Positions 54,367-63,998 of a stretch of DNA of 64,000 nucleotides are shown here, in pieces. The notes under the pieces were generated by a model. That model saw only the letters and a list, made by a program, of their open reading frames with translations, made no database searches and was not told the origin of the DNA. Source of the stretch: Aliiglaciecola lipolytica (lineage in GTDB: Bacteria > Pseudomonadota > Gammaproteobacteria > Enterobacterales > Alteromonadaceae); NCBI RefSeq assembly GCF_018860635.1, contig NZ_JAHKPT010000029.1, positions 1 through 64,000 on the forward strand. The letters run 5' to 3'. Made by a program: the position numbers and the translations under genes. Numbering within the stretch: position 1 is the stretch's first letter; each line of letters opens with the position of its first letter.

Positions 54367-54813
54367 ATGTCAAAAGCTTTAATAGATTTAGTAGAAGGCG
54401 ATAATTTAGGCGAGACTAATTGGATTACTATTGATCAAGAAACAATTAATAAATTTGCCGATTCAACAAATGATCACCAATGGATACATGTGGATAAATC
54501 CCGGTGTGAAAAAGAGAGTCCGTTTGGGATGCCTATTGCCCACGGATTATTGTCAACGGCGTTAATGCCAAATGCATTTTATCAATTAATTGAATTGAAC
54601 TCTGCAACGCAAACTTTGCTGAATTATGGTATCGATACGCTACGGTTTTTAGAGCCAGTCAGAGTGAATGATCGGATTCGGTATCACGTCTCATTGGAAT
54701 CTAAGACGGTTAAACCCACAGGTGTTCTATATAGGTTTAACACCCAAGTAGAAATTGAAAACAGAGAAAAACCGGCCATGATTGGGAAGTTTCTGATGCT
54801 TCTAGTTCAGTAG
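54367..54813 (+). CDS. MaoC-like (R)-specific enoyl-CoA hydratase
   Basis: A 148-residue hot-dog-fold protein. The hydratase 2 motif is clear: FADSTNDHQWIHVD (D36 and H41 as catalytic pair) and PFGMPIAHGLLS. It hydrates trans-2-enoyl-CoA to (R)-3-hydroxyacyl-CoA, complementing the (S)-specific FadB-like enzyme, or linking beta-oxidation to another route. It is divergent from the LysR regulator. Start ATG after GAAGGTG. Confidence 0.87.
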   Translation: MSKALIDLVEGDNLGETNWITIDQETINKFADSTNDHQWIHVDKSRCEKESPFGMPIAHGLLSTALMPNAFYQLIELNSATQTLLNYGIDTLRFLEPVRVNDRIRYHVSLESKTVKPTGVLYRFNTQVEIENREKPAMIGKFLMLLVQ

Positions 54814-55047
54814 TATCTGGTCTACCTGTCTATCGACTGGTAGGGCCATATATTTAGCAAATGTTAACATATAAGTAACAGTAAATTTACATAGAGCGAT
54901 TATCCCCCTACTATTTGTGGGAGGCTGCGGGAAATCGCTAGCCCAAAACAAAAATTAAAAACTATCAAGTGAGAGTGTTGGTTTTATCACATTGCTATTA
55001 GATGTTGCTTAGACCGCTGCTGCTCACATTGATTTAGGGGACACTCA

Positions 55048-57744
55048 ATGAAAATCAAGACTCGTATTAGCGCGATAGCGGCAATAGTCTCTACGCAATT
55101 TTTAGCGATGCCTCAAGTGGCTGTTGCACAGGAGCAACAAGCTAATGAAGAAGTAGAACTAATAATGGTCACCGGAAGCTTTGTAAGACGTTCCGAAAAT
55201 TTTGAATCACCATCACCTTTAGCGGTTATCGATAGCGTAGCAATAGACGCCATCGGTGCTAAAAATATCGCAGATATTACGCAAACCCTCACCATTAACT
55301 CGGGCTCTGAAAATAATCCCGATGCTTTTACCCAAAATGCAACTGCAGGTACCTCTAATATCAATTTACGTGGTCTTGGGGTCGCTTCAACATTGGTACT
55401 GCTGAATAATCGTCGTCAGGTTGTAAATTCTCAACCAACTAATGAAGGGTTGAACTTTGTTGATACCAGTTCATTGGTGCCGATGATAGCAATAAATCGA
55501 ATGGAAGTAGTTAAGGACGGTGCCTCAGCGCTTTACGGATCTGATGCTGTAGCCGGTGTTGTTAACTTCATTACTAAACGCAATTATGAAGGCGCGATGA
55601 TGAGCTTTGATTACCAAGATGGTGCTCATGGCGATAATAAAGAATACGTGATGCAAGGCTTGTGGGGAGCTAACGGTGATAAAGGGAATATCATGGCTGC
55701 GGTCAGTTATACCAATCGTTCCCCTTTATTTATTAGCGACCGTCGTCTTAGTCGTCCTCAAGATGATACCAGTGCTTTAGGTAACCCTGGTTCGTATTTT
55801 TTAACCATTCCAGGGGTAGGAACCTTACCTATTATTGACCCCTATGGTTGCGAAGAGTTTGGTGGCTACCCTGATTTACGTGCTCCTAGTGGAACTATTC
55901 CTGGGCTTGAAATTGGTTTATGTGGATTCGACTTTGGTCCTTATTATTCATATGTTGCAGATGAGTCTCGTACTAATATTTATGCACAAAGTACTTATCA
56001 GCTAACGGAAGAAATTATGTGGACCACCGAATTTGGTTACGCAAGAAACCGTGCCGAGCGTGGTGGAGCGCCAAGCTTCCCTATATTAACTTCACCTATC
56101 GTACCTGCTGACCATCCGCAAAACCCATTCGGTGCGCCAGTTGCTTTCTTTGGACGTGCCGAAGGTAATGGTTTCGATGGAGATCCCGCGCAAACTGAAT
56201 CAGATACCTTTAGATTTAATACTGCTTTGCAAGGTGAGTTAGAAAATGGTTTCTGGGAAGTGAGTTATACCCGCGCCGTCAATGACTTCCTATTTAAAGT
56301 ACCTGATGTGTTAAATACAGAGTTTAACTTAGCGTTAAATGGGTTAGGCGGAAGTCAGTGTAATCCACTTACTGGAACGCCAGGGGAAGGGGACTGTGAA
56401 TACTTTAATCCATTCGCTAATTCTTTCACTACAGCACCTAACTCTCAGTATGTGGTTGATTCATTTACCGGTGAAGAATCGATTGATTCAAAAGCTGATT
56501 TAGAAGTGTTTGAAGGCTTTGCTTCATTCGAAGCATTTGATTTAGAAGGTGGTGCAGCTGGAGTTGCGCTAGGAATGCAATATAGAGAAGAAAAACTATC
56601 TCAAGATTATGATTCTTTGGCTAACCAAGACAGTTTTACGTTTGTAATTGGTAACCCTGACTTTGAAGGCTCTTTAGATGTGTGGGCTGTGTTTGGCGAA
56701 TTAGCTTTACCCGTTAGCGAAAATCTTGATATTCAAATAGCCTTGCGTTACGAAGATTACGGCGGTTCTATAGGTGATACTTTAGATCCAAAACTAGCTT
56801 TTTCTTATCGGGCTAGTGAGACCTTGTCGTTACGCGCATCTGTATCAACATCGTTCAGAGCGCCAACTGTATTTTTAAGAAATGGTGGTGCGACGTCTTT
56901 ACAACAGTTGATCGACCCGGTGCAAGAAGCACAGGCATTCGCAGCTGTCCGTACTTCGGGTAATGAAGATCTCACGCCTGAAGAATCGACTGCTTATAAC
57001 TTAGGTGTTTCTTTTGAACCTATTGATGACTTATCAATCGAGGTAGATTATTGGAGTTTCGAGTTTGATAATCTAATTATTCAAGAGAACGCTCAGGCGG
57101 TACTAAATGCTGAGCCTACGAATCCTGACCGCGTTGTTCGCGCCGGAGACCCTTTAACTGGTCCTGTTTTACAAGTTAATAATACTTATGTTAACGCTAG
57201 CTCGTTAAAGACCTCTGGATTAGATTTTGTCAGTAGCTACAAGATAGAAACAGAAAACGCGGGTACCTTTACGCCTTCAATTAATGCAACCTTTATTACC
57301 AAGTATGACTTGAATGATCCCCAGGCTGGTGAAATTGATGGTGCAGGCAGACGTAACTTTAATAATATTGGCGTATCTTCACCTGAATTACGTATGAATC
57401 TAGGATTACATTGGAATACAGGCGTTCACGCAGCTAACGTATTTGTTCGTTACATCAGCGGCTATGATGATGATCAAAACTGTAGCGATGGCACCTTAGC
57501 AACTGGCGGTGTATGTGCGACTAATAGTTTTTACGAAGTAGACAGTCACGTAACGGTTGATGCTCAATACAATCTTGATTTGGGAACAATGTTAGAGTCT
57601 GACATGAGTTATGTACTATCTATTGGTGGTATTAACTTGATGGACGAAGAGCCTCCTCAATTGTTCACAAACAGTGGTTTTGACTCCAAAGTACATGATC
57701 CACGTGGTCGACAAATTTACGCTAGATTAGCAATCGAGTTCTAA
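55048..57744 (+). CDS. TonB-dependent outer-membrane receptor
   Basis: An 898-residue outer-membrane importer: signal peptide 1-27 (ending AVAQ), TonB-box-like EVELIMVTGSF, a plug with SPLAVIDSVAIDAIGAKNIADI and VVKDGASALYGSDAVAGVVNFITK, then a long barrel ending in IYARLAIEF. It differs clearly from the first receptor in plug and loops. Its placement beside acyl-CoA genes, MaoC and a LysR regulator suggests uptake of a lipid-like or other substrate fed to that pathway, but this is inference. It is followed by a strong terminator. Confidence 0.92.
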   Translation: MKIKTRISAIAAIVSTQFLAMPQVAVAQEQQANEEVELIMVTGSFVRRSENFESPSPLAVIDSVAIDAIGAKNIADITQTLTINSGSENNPDAFTQNATAGTSNINLRGLGVASTLVLLNNRRQVVNSQPTNEGLNFVDTSSLVPMIAINRMEVVKDGASALYGSDAVAGVVNFITKRNYEGAMMSFDYQDGAHGDNKEYVMQGLWGANGDKGNIMAAVSYTNRSPLFISDRRLSRPQDDTSALGNPGSYFLTIPGVGTLPIIDPYGCEEFGGYPDLRAPSGTIPGLEIGLCGFDFGPYYSYVADESRTNIYAQSTYQLTEEIMWTTEFGYARNRAERGGAPSFPILTSPIVPADHPQNPFGAPVAFFGRAEGNGFDGDPAQTESDTFRFNTALQGELENGFWEVSYTRAVNDFLFKVPDVLNTEFNLALNGLGGSQCNPLTGTPGEGDCEYFNPFANSFTTAPNSQYVVDSFTGEESIDSKADLEVFEGFASFEAFDLEGGAAGVALGMQYREEKLSQDYDSLANQDSFTFVIGNPDFEGSLDVWAVFGELALPVSENLDIQIALRYEDYGGSIGDTLDPKLAFSYRASETLSLRASVSTSFRAPTVFLRNGGATSLQQLIDPVQEAQAFAAVRTSGNEDLTPEESTAYNLGVSFEPIDDLSIEVDYWSFEFDNLIIQENAQAVLNAEPTNPDRVVRAGDPLTGPVLQVNNTYVNASSLKTSGLDFVSSYKIETENAGTFTPSINATFITKYDLNDPQAGEIDGAGRRNFNNIGVSSPELRMNLGLHWNTGVHAANVFVRYISGYDDDQNCSDGTLATGGVCATNSFYEVDSHVTVDAQYNLDLGTMLESDMSYVLSIGGINLMDEEPPQLFTNSGFDSKVHDPRGRQIYARLAIEF

Positions 57745-57762
57745 GCTTAAATATGTTTATTT

Positions 57763-57792
57763 AAAATCCCCGACCTAGTTCGGGGATTTTTT
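57763..57792 (+). terminator. Intrinsic terminator after the second TonB receptor
   Basis: AAAATCCCCGA (57763-57773) and TCGGGGATTTT (57780-57790) with T-run. Confidence 0.92.
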
Positions 57793-57899
57793 GTAAATAA
57801 CCCCTTCCAAAAAATCTCGATACTTTTTTCACTAAACCCTTTTAATCTTTGCGGTTTTTTTCAACACTGGTAGCTCGTTTTTAATAAGGACACTTGGTC

Positions 57900-58202
57900 A
57901 TGGCTGAAAAATATACACAACAACAAATCATAGATGCACTTTTAGATATCAATGAAGGTAAAAGTGAAGAACAAAAGTGGCAAGTAAATGGTACTAAACT
58001 AATCAAGACTTTTAAGTTTAAAAGTTTTATTCGTGCGTTTGGTTGGATGTCTCAAGTTGCGATTTGGGCTGAAAAATTAAATCATCACCCTGAATGGTTC
58101 AATGTCTATAACAAGGTAGATGTTGAATTAACCACCCATGATGTGGGTGGGATCAGTGAATTAGATTTTAAACTTGCAGAAAAAATGGATTTATTTAATT
58201 AA
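57900..58202 (+). CDS. phhB: Pterin-4a-carbinolamine dehydratase
   Basis: A 100-residue protein with the family core [22 protein letters not shown], containing the catalytic His-His-Pro and the later His-Asp. It regenerates the pterin cofactor of phenylalanine hydroxylase by dehydrating 4a-hydroxytetrahydrobiopterin. No phhA is in the window, so it acts alone here. ATG 57900 is chosen, nine bases after AAGGA; a TTG two codons upstream is less likely. Confidence 0.88.
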   Translation: MAEKYTQQQIIDALLDINEGKSEEQKWQVNGTKLIKTFKFKSFIRAFGWMSQVAIWAEKLNHHPEWFNVYNKVDVELTTHDVGGISELDFKLAEKMDLFN

Positions 58203-58311
58203 TTTTTATCAGCAATAGTGGTCAAATCGTACGTAAATCAAGCCTTTTGTGTTATTTTTGACCGAACGGTCTGAAATATTAAAGTTTTATTGCATTTTTT
58301 GCATATCTTGC

Positions 58312-58339
58312 TTGCACAGCGTAAATGGCTATGTATAAT
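58312..58339 (+). promoter_or_regulatory. Promoter of the initiator tRNA
   Basis: TTGCAC (58312-58317), a 16-bp spacer and a perfect TATAAT (58334-58339), followed by a discriminator ACGCACC, as expected for stable RNA genes. Confidence 0.8.
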
Positions 58340-58397
58340 ACGCACCACTTGAGAGGGAAGAGAAACAAAACAACTACCCAATCAAACCAGTTTCAAG

Positions 58398-58474
<77 letters not shown>

Positions 58475-58480
58475 CATAGA

Positions 58481-58507
58481 AAGCCCTGATTTATCAGGGC
58501 TTTTTTT
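58481..58507 (+). terminator. Intrinsic terminator after tRNA-fMet
   Basis: AAGCCCTGAT (58481-58490), loop TT, ATCAGGGCTT (58493-58502) and T-run. Confidence 0.92.
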
Positions 58508-58543
58508 ATGCCTCAAATTCAGTAAATCTCACTCATTTTTCAC

Positions 58544-58585
58544 TTTTGGGCACGCGGTGCCCAAAACGTGCCCATTTTGTGCCCA
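58544..58585. repeat. Phased GTGCCCA repeats and dyad downstream of the tRNA
   Basis: TTTTGGGCAC (58544-58553) pairs with GTGCCCAAAA (58557-58566), and GTGCCCA recurs at 58557, 58568 and 58579, exactly 11 bp apart. Iterated short sites at helical spacing next to a tRNA gene resemble integrase arm-type or accessory binding sites of an integrated element. Confidence 0.5.
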
Positions 58586-58798
58586 GAATTCAAAACGTTT
58601 CTATCTCTTCTTAAGTGATCTTTTCGGATATCTGATTTACAAACTAAATTATCTTAAATAAAGATGAATCAAAATAGTATGCATCAAGGTCCTTTGAACC
58701 TGCGCATGTTAGTTGATCTTTTGTAAACATTCCCCAAACTCGTGGCATACCTCTTTAGAGTTCTCCGGCGCACACTGAGCCAAGAAGGAAAACTCCTA
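58586..58798. other. Gap between tRNA-side repeats and IS3 orfA remnant
   Basis: No gene is visible. It probably contains the decayed left end of the IS3-type element (a GTTAGTTGATCTTTTG-like patch near 58707 only loosely recalls the end seen at the window start). Confidence 0.3.
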
Positions 58799-59017
58799 AT
58801 GAAAAAGTCCCGATACACGGAAACAAAAATCGTTAAGATTTTAAAAGGGGTCTGCCGCGAATACGATATCTCAGAGCCAACGTACTACAACTGGAAATCG
58901 AAATACGGTGGTATGGAAGCCTCAGAAATCAAGCGCCTTAAGGACCTTGAGGATGAGAATCGCAGACACAAAGCGCTGTTTGCTGATCTGAATTTTGTGA
59001 ACCCTGTGTATGACTAG
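58799..59017 (+). pseudogene. IS3-family orfA with internal deletion
   Basis: Starting at ATG 58799 after AGGAAAA, the protein reads MKKSRYTETKIVKILKGV, then jumps to CREYDISEPTYYNWKSKYGG and MEASEIKRLKDLEDENRRHK. Intact relatives have about eleven more residues between the first two blocks (the start of the HTH), and a longer C-terminus. The last residues (NFVNPVYD) are off-family. Just after it a few codons recall orfB (TSQRRAAL at about 59011-59034), so most of orfB has been deleted. Not a working transposase. Confidence 0.7.
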
Positions 59018-59587
59018 TCAGCGTAGAGCTGCACTATGAGAACTGGGAGTCATTTATATGCGAACCGCAGTTAGCATATAAATAATTTCGCAAAATATTA
59101 GAAGCGATGCTAGCACAGTCTCAGCGAGGTAAGGGGAAAGGTCGGACAGTATAATAAAACTTAATACGCGGTTCTTGGTTTCCGCTGTGCAGAGATATAA
59201 TAGTTTATTAAAAAACATCATGGTTTGACATTTTACAATAATGTTAGTTATTTTCAGGTCTCTTCTGCTACGCTCAAATAGCGAGCAGGAGGCCGAACCG
59301 AACTTTCAACGAAATTGATGGTTTATGATTTCATTAAAATAATGCTAGTTTTTGAGATTAACCGCAACACGTTTGCCCCCAGAATGCTATGACTTTGAAT
59401 CTAATATGCCTACCGACTTGCCAGTAATACCTGTAAATTTATGGAATTGGTGGGGTAAGAAATAGAACGGGAGTGCTGAGGGGAAGTTGAACCAAAGCTA
59501 ATCTGTGTGAATATGTTACACCATAATAAGGCTACTATATCTCCCTTAAGTATACGTTTTAAAGCTATGTACTACCGTTGAATACAC
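59018..59587. other. Degenerate region without intact genes
   Basis: About 570 bp with scattered stops in all frames. The first 20 bases retain traces of orfB; the rest is not recognisable. It has the look of decayed accessory DNA. Confidence 0.4.
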
Positions 59588-60616
59588 TTACTTTTTTAGC
59601 GCAGAAGAATATAGCTCGCCCAGCTTTTCATTTATCTCGTCGAGTTTGAATTTGTTCTTTTCGGTCTTAGAAATCTCTTTGAGCGCCATTTCATGTGCTT
59701 TGGAAAGGGCCTTTTCAGAGTCGATTACTGCATGTGGAATAACGCCTACGCCCTCCCAATTGGATTTTGTTATTGGATTTATTGCCATTGCAACAGGGAT
59801 TCCGGCTCTATATCCGTGACCTATATCAAACCATTGCCATGGATTCGCTCCACCCTTACTCGGTTTACCCACGATTGTTGCCCGCCCTAAGTGTTTAAAG
59901 TTATAGGCAAACTCTTCCGCTGCAGAGAATGTGTTAGCGCCAATAAGAATGTAAACCGGCACATTTTCTGGGAAAATTCTATCGACTTCATCAAGTGTCC
60001 AAAAATCCGAAGTAAGCCCCGTTTGTCTTGTGTAAAAGCTGTTTAAATGGGTTTTCTCAGGTAAGAAATAGCTGCTAATAAACTGAACCATTTCTGCGCT
60101 GCCACCACCATTCTCTCTTAAATCAATAATCAAGGCGTCGGAATGTGATAACAGTTGCATCGCACTTTCTACGGTTCTTTTTGACTTGTCTGATAATGAA
60201 TCGAACCCCCAAAAATCAAGATATCCCACATTTCCTTTTAAAATTTCTACTCTATTAAATCCAGAATTACTTCTGTCCAGTTTTTCAAACCAGCTTTCTT
60301 TTACTCCTAGCTGAGCCTCTTTTAGTTGATTTGGAATAAATTGAACTGTGAAGTGCTTATCAAAAACCTGCAGTTCATCAGTAAGTAAAGAAGCAAACGC
60401 TTCTGAAGAGTTGATTTTTCTTACCGCGGAGGTCTTATTCAGACTGAGTAACAATCTGTCTATCTGAGGAATATTTTCAGTGAGAACATAGTTGCCTGCG
60501 ATAATTGCTTGTAACGACTTTATGACATCGTTTTTTTCATGAAGCTCAAGCGGCATTGTGCTAGCGCACCAAAACGTTACTACCAAGTACAATAAGTATT
60601 TCAATATTTTCACCAT
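59588..60616 (-). CDS. S41-family peptidase (tail-specific protease type)
   Basis: A 342-residue protein with an N-terminal hydrophobic stretch (4-18) that may be a signal peptide (STMPLE). S41 landmarks: NVGYLDFWGFD, LIIDLRENGGGSAEMVQ, ANTFSAAEEFAYNFKHLGRATIVG with the nucleophile Ser, and GGANPWQWFDIGHGYRAGIP near the catalytic Lys. It lacks a PDZ domain and resembles the retinoid-binding-like S41 subgroup. It is an intact gene inside the decayed accessory region. Its role is unknown. Confidence 0.82.
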   Translation of the reverse strand: MVKILKYLLYLVVTFWCASTMPLELHEKNDVIKSLQAIIAGNYVLTENIPQIDRLLLSLNKTSAVRKINSSEAFASLLTDELQVFDKHFTVQFIPNQLKEAQLGVKESWFEKLDRSNSGFNRVEILKGNVGYLDFWGFDSLSDKSKRTVESAMQLLSHSDALIIDLRENGGGSAEMVQFISSYFLPEKTHLNSFYTRQTGLTSDFWTLDEVDRIFPENVPVYILIGANTFSAAEEFAYNFKHLGRATIVGKPSKGGANPWQWFDIGHGYRAGIPVAMAINPITKSNWEGVGVIPHAVIDSEKALSKAHEMALKEISKTEKNKFKLDEINEKLGELYSSALKK

Positions 60617-61168
60617 TGGTTATTCAGGTAATTTAACGTGTTAATCATGCCTGTTCAAAGAATTACACGTGATTATTGATTTCAAGGTTAGAGTTGTTTG
60701 AGCATGCCGGACTAGTGAAGCATCTCAGTAAATTTATCTAGCACTTTGTCCTTACCTATTGCGTAGTCAACTCAATTTTGTTCTAGTTGTACATCGAGTA
60801 GTACACCGTTTGTTATTGTTTTTTGTAGTCGGAACAAACGGTTTGAAAAGGTAATTCGCAACTTCGAATTTGGCAAAATAAAATCTCCCATATCCTGATT
60901 GTCATTTTGATGATAGATACCGCAACGTAAACCATGGAGGGTAAAAAATAGGTAAAGGAATCCGTTTGTGGCTAGAACTAAATGTTTTACCTAAATTTTA
61001 CCCTCAATATCTTACGCTATTATTTCTTATAACATTCGCGATGCGATGGATGATGTATTCAATGCTGATGTCAATGTGAGTTATAAAGTAAAGCATAAGT
61101 AGTGGGTCACGATCATGACCTAAACTATGTGTTGTTGAATTTCGGTGACACGTTCTCTTGGAGAAATA
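60617..61168. other. Intergenic region with two inverted repeats
   Basis: No gene in 550 bp. ACCGTTTGTT (60805-60814) pairs with AACAAACGGT (60833-60842). A longer pair of 20-bp arms, 60937-60956 and 60986-61005 (18 of 20 match), flanks a 29-bp spacer about 165 bp before the SDR gene. Both could be binding sites or traces of mobile DNA. Confidence 0.45.
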
Positions 61169-61972
61169 ATGGCAAGGTTAAAAAATAAAGTTGCGCTTGT
61201 AACGGGTGCCGCGCAAGGCATTGGAAAAGCAGTGGCTGAGGTTTTCGCTAAAGAAGGAGCCCTTGTAATTCTCTCGGATATTGAACGTGTGAAGGGGCAG
61301 CAAGCCGCAGAGGCTATCGGCACCAACACGTCGTTTAGATATTTAGATGTTACCTCTGAGCAAGATTGGGTAAATGTAATACAGGCTATTTCAAAAGCGC
61401 ATGGCCACCTTGATATTCTCGTCAATAACGCAGGCATTACAGGGTTTATGGAAGCATCTGGGCCTTTTGATCCTGAACACGTTAGTATGGATACTTGGCG
61501 TAAAGTGCATAGCACAAACCTAGACGGCGTAATGCTGGGATGTAAACATGCGATAAGTCTTATGAAGTCTTCCGAAAAAGCGAGCATAGTTAACATTTCT
61601 TCTCGTTCAGGATTGGTAGGTATCCCAGGGGCCGCCGCTTATGCGTCGAGTAAAGCTGCGGTGCGAAATCATACCAAGTCAGTTGCACTATATTGTGCAC
61701 AGCAATCTTATCCAATTCGATGTAATTCAATACACCCCGGGGCAATATTGACACCCATGTGGGATGCAATGCTTGGAGAGGGGGAAAGTCGTTGCAAAGC
61801 CATTGAAAGTATTGCAGCAGAAATACCCATTGGAAAGATGGGAGAGCCAGAAGATGTGGCTTATGCTTCAGTTTATTTAGCCAGCGATGAGTCTCAGTAT
61901 GTTACTGGTATTGAGTTGAACGTAGATGGTGGCATTTTGGCTGGCACTGCGGCAGCGCCGAGTAAGAGTTAG
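61169..61972 (+). CDS. Short-chain dehydrogenase/reductase, second
   Basis: A 267-residue classical SDR: VALVTGAAQGIGKAV (cofactor loop), LVNNAGITG, SIVNISSRSGLVG with the catalytic Ser, and YASSKAAV (Tyr, Lys). The PEDVAYASVYLASDESQYVTGIELNVDGG ending is typical. ATG 61169 follows GGAGA; an in-frame ATG eight codons upstream lacks this. Related enzymes act on steroids or cyclic alcohols, but the substrate is not evident. It lies in the accessory region and is followed by a broken GNAT gene. Confidence 0.85.
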   Translation: MARLKNKVALVTGAAQGIGKAVAEVFAKEGALVILSDIERVKGQQAAEAIGTNTSFRYLDVTSEQDWVNVIQAISKAHGHLDILVNNAGITGFMEASGPFDPEHVSMDTWRKVHSTNLDGVMLGCKHAISLMKSSEKASIVNISSRSGLVGIPGAAAYASSKAAVRNHTKSVALYCAQQSYPIRCNSIHPGAILTPMWDAMLGEGESRCKAIESIAAEIPIGKMGEPEDVAYASVYLASDESQYVTGIELNVDGGILAGTAAAPSKS

Positions 61973-61975
61973 ATT

Positions 61976-62511
61976 GTGATAAGGTCGAACGATATAGCTA
62001 TTAGAACAGTACCCAGAAAAGACTTATCCTCTCTTTACGATTTAAGTCAGGACTTCAGTTATGCTAGTGCGTTTATGCCCGTATCGCTGGTCTCTGAAAG
62101 TTAATTTTATGACATGTTTAACCAAAATGGATTTTGGCAGAGTACCTGTGGCAGGCTCGTCATTGAAGATAATGATCACAACCTAGTTGGTGAAATAGGG
62201 AGCTTTACAACCTTTCACTATATAGACGGTAGAGTGGTTTACTATCGTACTTTCACAGGGCACAGGCAAAAGGGATATGCGAAAAAGCGTTGCGTTTGTT
62301 TCCGCAGTTTTTCTTTGAATCAACACTCTTCAACCGACTTCAGGCGGTAACGGTCTGCGGAAACGAAGTATCGTTAGCTATACTTACGAAGTAAGGTTTT
62401 GTCTGTGAAGGAACGTTCAGACAACCGATATGGTGTAGAGGTAGCCTTGTAGATTTAGAAATGTACTCATTACTTTGCAATGAATGGAAGGCTGCTACAA
62501 AGCGTGAATAA
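61976..62511 (+). pseudogene. GNAT acetyltransferase pseudogene
   Basis: Pieces of one GNAT-type protein can be read across frames: IAIRTVPRKDLSSLYDLSQDF, an in-frame stop at 62102-62104, FNQNGFWQSTCGRLVIEDND and IGSFTTFHYIDGRVVYYRTF, a frame change near 62287 to LRLFPQFFFESTLFNRLQAV, another frame change near 62390, and GFVCEGTFRQPIWCRGSLVD ending at TAA 62511. The order and the ...GYAKxALRLF...FNRLQAVT...GTFRQ... pattern match full-length N-acetyltransferases of the RimJ type. With one stop and two frameshifts it cannot be functional. Confidence 0.72.
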
Positions 62512-62620
62512 ATGCGGCTGCGTCCGCAGTCGTAAATTTTTGAAAATAATTTGACTCTGATTTCACCTCCTCATTGCTAGTGTTGGTGCCAGTTTGCTTC
62601 GACATAATCAGGAACTTTCA

Positions 62621-63406
62621 ATGCAATTGATAAAAGCAGCTATATTAGCTCTCTGCATTTTTCAATCAGCCGCGTCAACCGCTGATGATATTACAGTTAT
62701 TTTTGAGGCTGGGTTTGGCACGAAAAGTGACACTTGGAGCCCAGTGATAGCCTACTTGCCGAAAACCATAAGGATACTCAACGAAACCCGGAGTAGCTTG
62801 ATGGCTCGTGATGCTGAAACAACTACGTTGGCTCAAGATGTGGCGATAATGCGAAAAAGGGTGAAAGAAGCCAGTCTTTACGGCAACGTAATAGTGGTAG
62901 GCCACTCATACGGCGGCTTAGTAGCAACAGAAACGTTAAAAACCAGCTTGTCAGGTATTGACGGTATGGTGCTTGTTGAACCGACCACATCAGTGCATAG
63001 ACTGCGTTTCAAAGCACTAGACAAGGAACGAGTGATTGCTGATGACCAGATTTTAGCAAATTATATGCCTCCGCACCTTCAGTCCCAGTATCAGTTGCTA
63101 GTTGATACGCTTGACAGTGCAAACCCAGAATTAATTCCATTACCCGCAACTCTGCCGACAATTATTTTTACTTCCACAAAAGTACATTCAAAACCAATGT
63201 TCATTGAAGAAACCGCACAAGGTAAAACACTTTGGTTATCGCTTCACAACAAACTGTTTGAGCAAGTAATAAATGGACAACATATCCGCTCAGATGAATG
63301 GGGCCACTCGGTTCACACTGAGGCGCCCGACGAAATAGCAAAAGCGATCATGAATGTTGTTGGTATGGTGACTGAAAAAAGTAAACAAGATATGAACGAT
63401 GATTAA
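62621..63406 (+). CDS. Secreted alpha/beta hydrolase
   Basis: A 261-residue protein with a signal peptide (1-21, ending ASTA). Nucleophile S96 sits in VVVGHSYGG, and a late SDEWGHSVHTEAPDEI supplies the catalytic His. An early EAGFGTKSDTWSPV provides the oxyanion-side loop. The family covers esterases and lipases acting in the periplasm. ATG 62621 is preferred, since upstream in-frame codons from 62594 would spoil the signal peptide. It lies after the GNAT pseudogene in accessory DNA. Confidence 0.75.
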   Translation: MQLIKAAILALCIFQSAASTADDITVIFEAGFGTKSDTWSPVIAYLPKTIRILNETRSSLMARDAETTTLAQDVAIMRKRVKEASLYGNVIVVGHSYGGLVATETLKTSLSGIDGMVLVEPTTSVHRLRFKALDKERVIADDQILANYMPPHLQSQYQLLVDTLDSANPELIPLPATLPTIIFTSTKVHSKPMFIEETAQGKTLWLSLHNKLFEQVINGQHIRSDEWGHSVHTEAPDEIAKAIMNVVGMVTEKSKQDMNDD

Positions 63407-63430
63407 GTTGATAAGACATCAGAGAATTGA

Positions 63431-63583
63431 GTGTTAACGCCGATTATATTTTTGGGGCTGCGACTTGTTTCACCAGTGCTTTGTGCTAGCCAAAAAGTCG
63501 ATTCAGAACTTGAGCCTGCGTCGTTTGATTGCAAGTATTGTAATACAGCGAGTAAGCAGGGAGACCCTACTAAGGCTATTTAA
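63431..63583 (+). other. Short possible gene or fragment (50 codons)
   Basis: A GTG-initiated frame gives VLTPIIFLGLRLVSPVLCAS, a signal-peptide-like start, then QKVDSELEPASFDCKYCNTA and a stop at 63583. The CxxC pair suggests a secreted small protein or the N-terminal fragment of a broken one. No good binding site is seen, so I rate it low. The rest of 63407-63731 shows nothing else. Confidence 0.28.
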
Positions 63584-63731
63584 GTTGTTGGTCCAATTTA
63601 TTTCACCCTCTTTTTACTTGTTTCAGTTCAGAATGTATTTCGCTATCGTGTAGCCTATATTTGAATTCACGCTATTACCGCCGTCTTTTAAGGCTGTATC
63701 ACCTTAACCACCGAGGTGAGGTTGGAACCCG

Positions 63732-63998
63732 TCAACGCTGCTTTTTACGCTTTGTCAGTGTATGAAGGGTGTGTATTGCCGAAGCGCGTTCCGGCGTAAG
63801 TGGGTGACAAAAGCTAATGCGTAAGAAGTTAGAAAAGTTGTCTTGAGAGCTAAACAGTGCCCCTGGGGTCAACACAATCTTATGCTCCAATGCACGGTAA
63901 TATAGTGCGAGCGTGTTAGTATCGTTTGGCAACTGCACCCACAATGACAATCCTCCTAATGGAAGTGTGTAGCGAACCGAAGCTCCAAACTCTTGATG
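63732..63998 (-). CDS. C-terminal part of MocR/PdxR-type GntR regulator, partial
   Basis: The 88 codons visible before the right edge read HQEFGASVRYTLPLGGLSLW, then VQLPNDTNTLALYYRALEHK and IVLTPGALFSSQDNFSNFLR, and stop at 63732. GGxSLWVxLP...LTPGxxF...NFLRLSF is the standard end of the aminotransferase-fold domain in MocR-family regulators, which have an N-terminal GntR helix-turn-helix outside this window. Such regulators bind PLP and often control vitamin B6 or amine genes. The gene start lies beyond position 64000. Confidence 0.83.
   Translation of the reverse strand, partial: HQEFGASVRYTLPLGGLSLWVQLPNDTNTLALYYRALEHKIVLTPGALFSSQDNFSNFLRISFCHPLTPERASAIHTLHTLTKRKKQR

Noticed and set aside
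59018-61168. Integron cassette array with attC sites
   Set aside because: Dyads are present, but I could not find the GTTRRRY/RYYYAAC core pairs, and the genes differ in orientation.
61120-61596. 158-codon minus-strand frame across the accessory SDR
   Set aside because: It lies antisense inside a clear SDR gene; its length reflects codon bias of the real gene.
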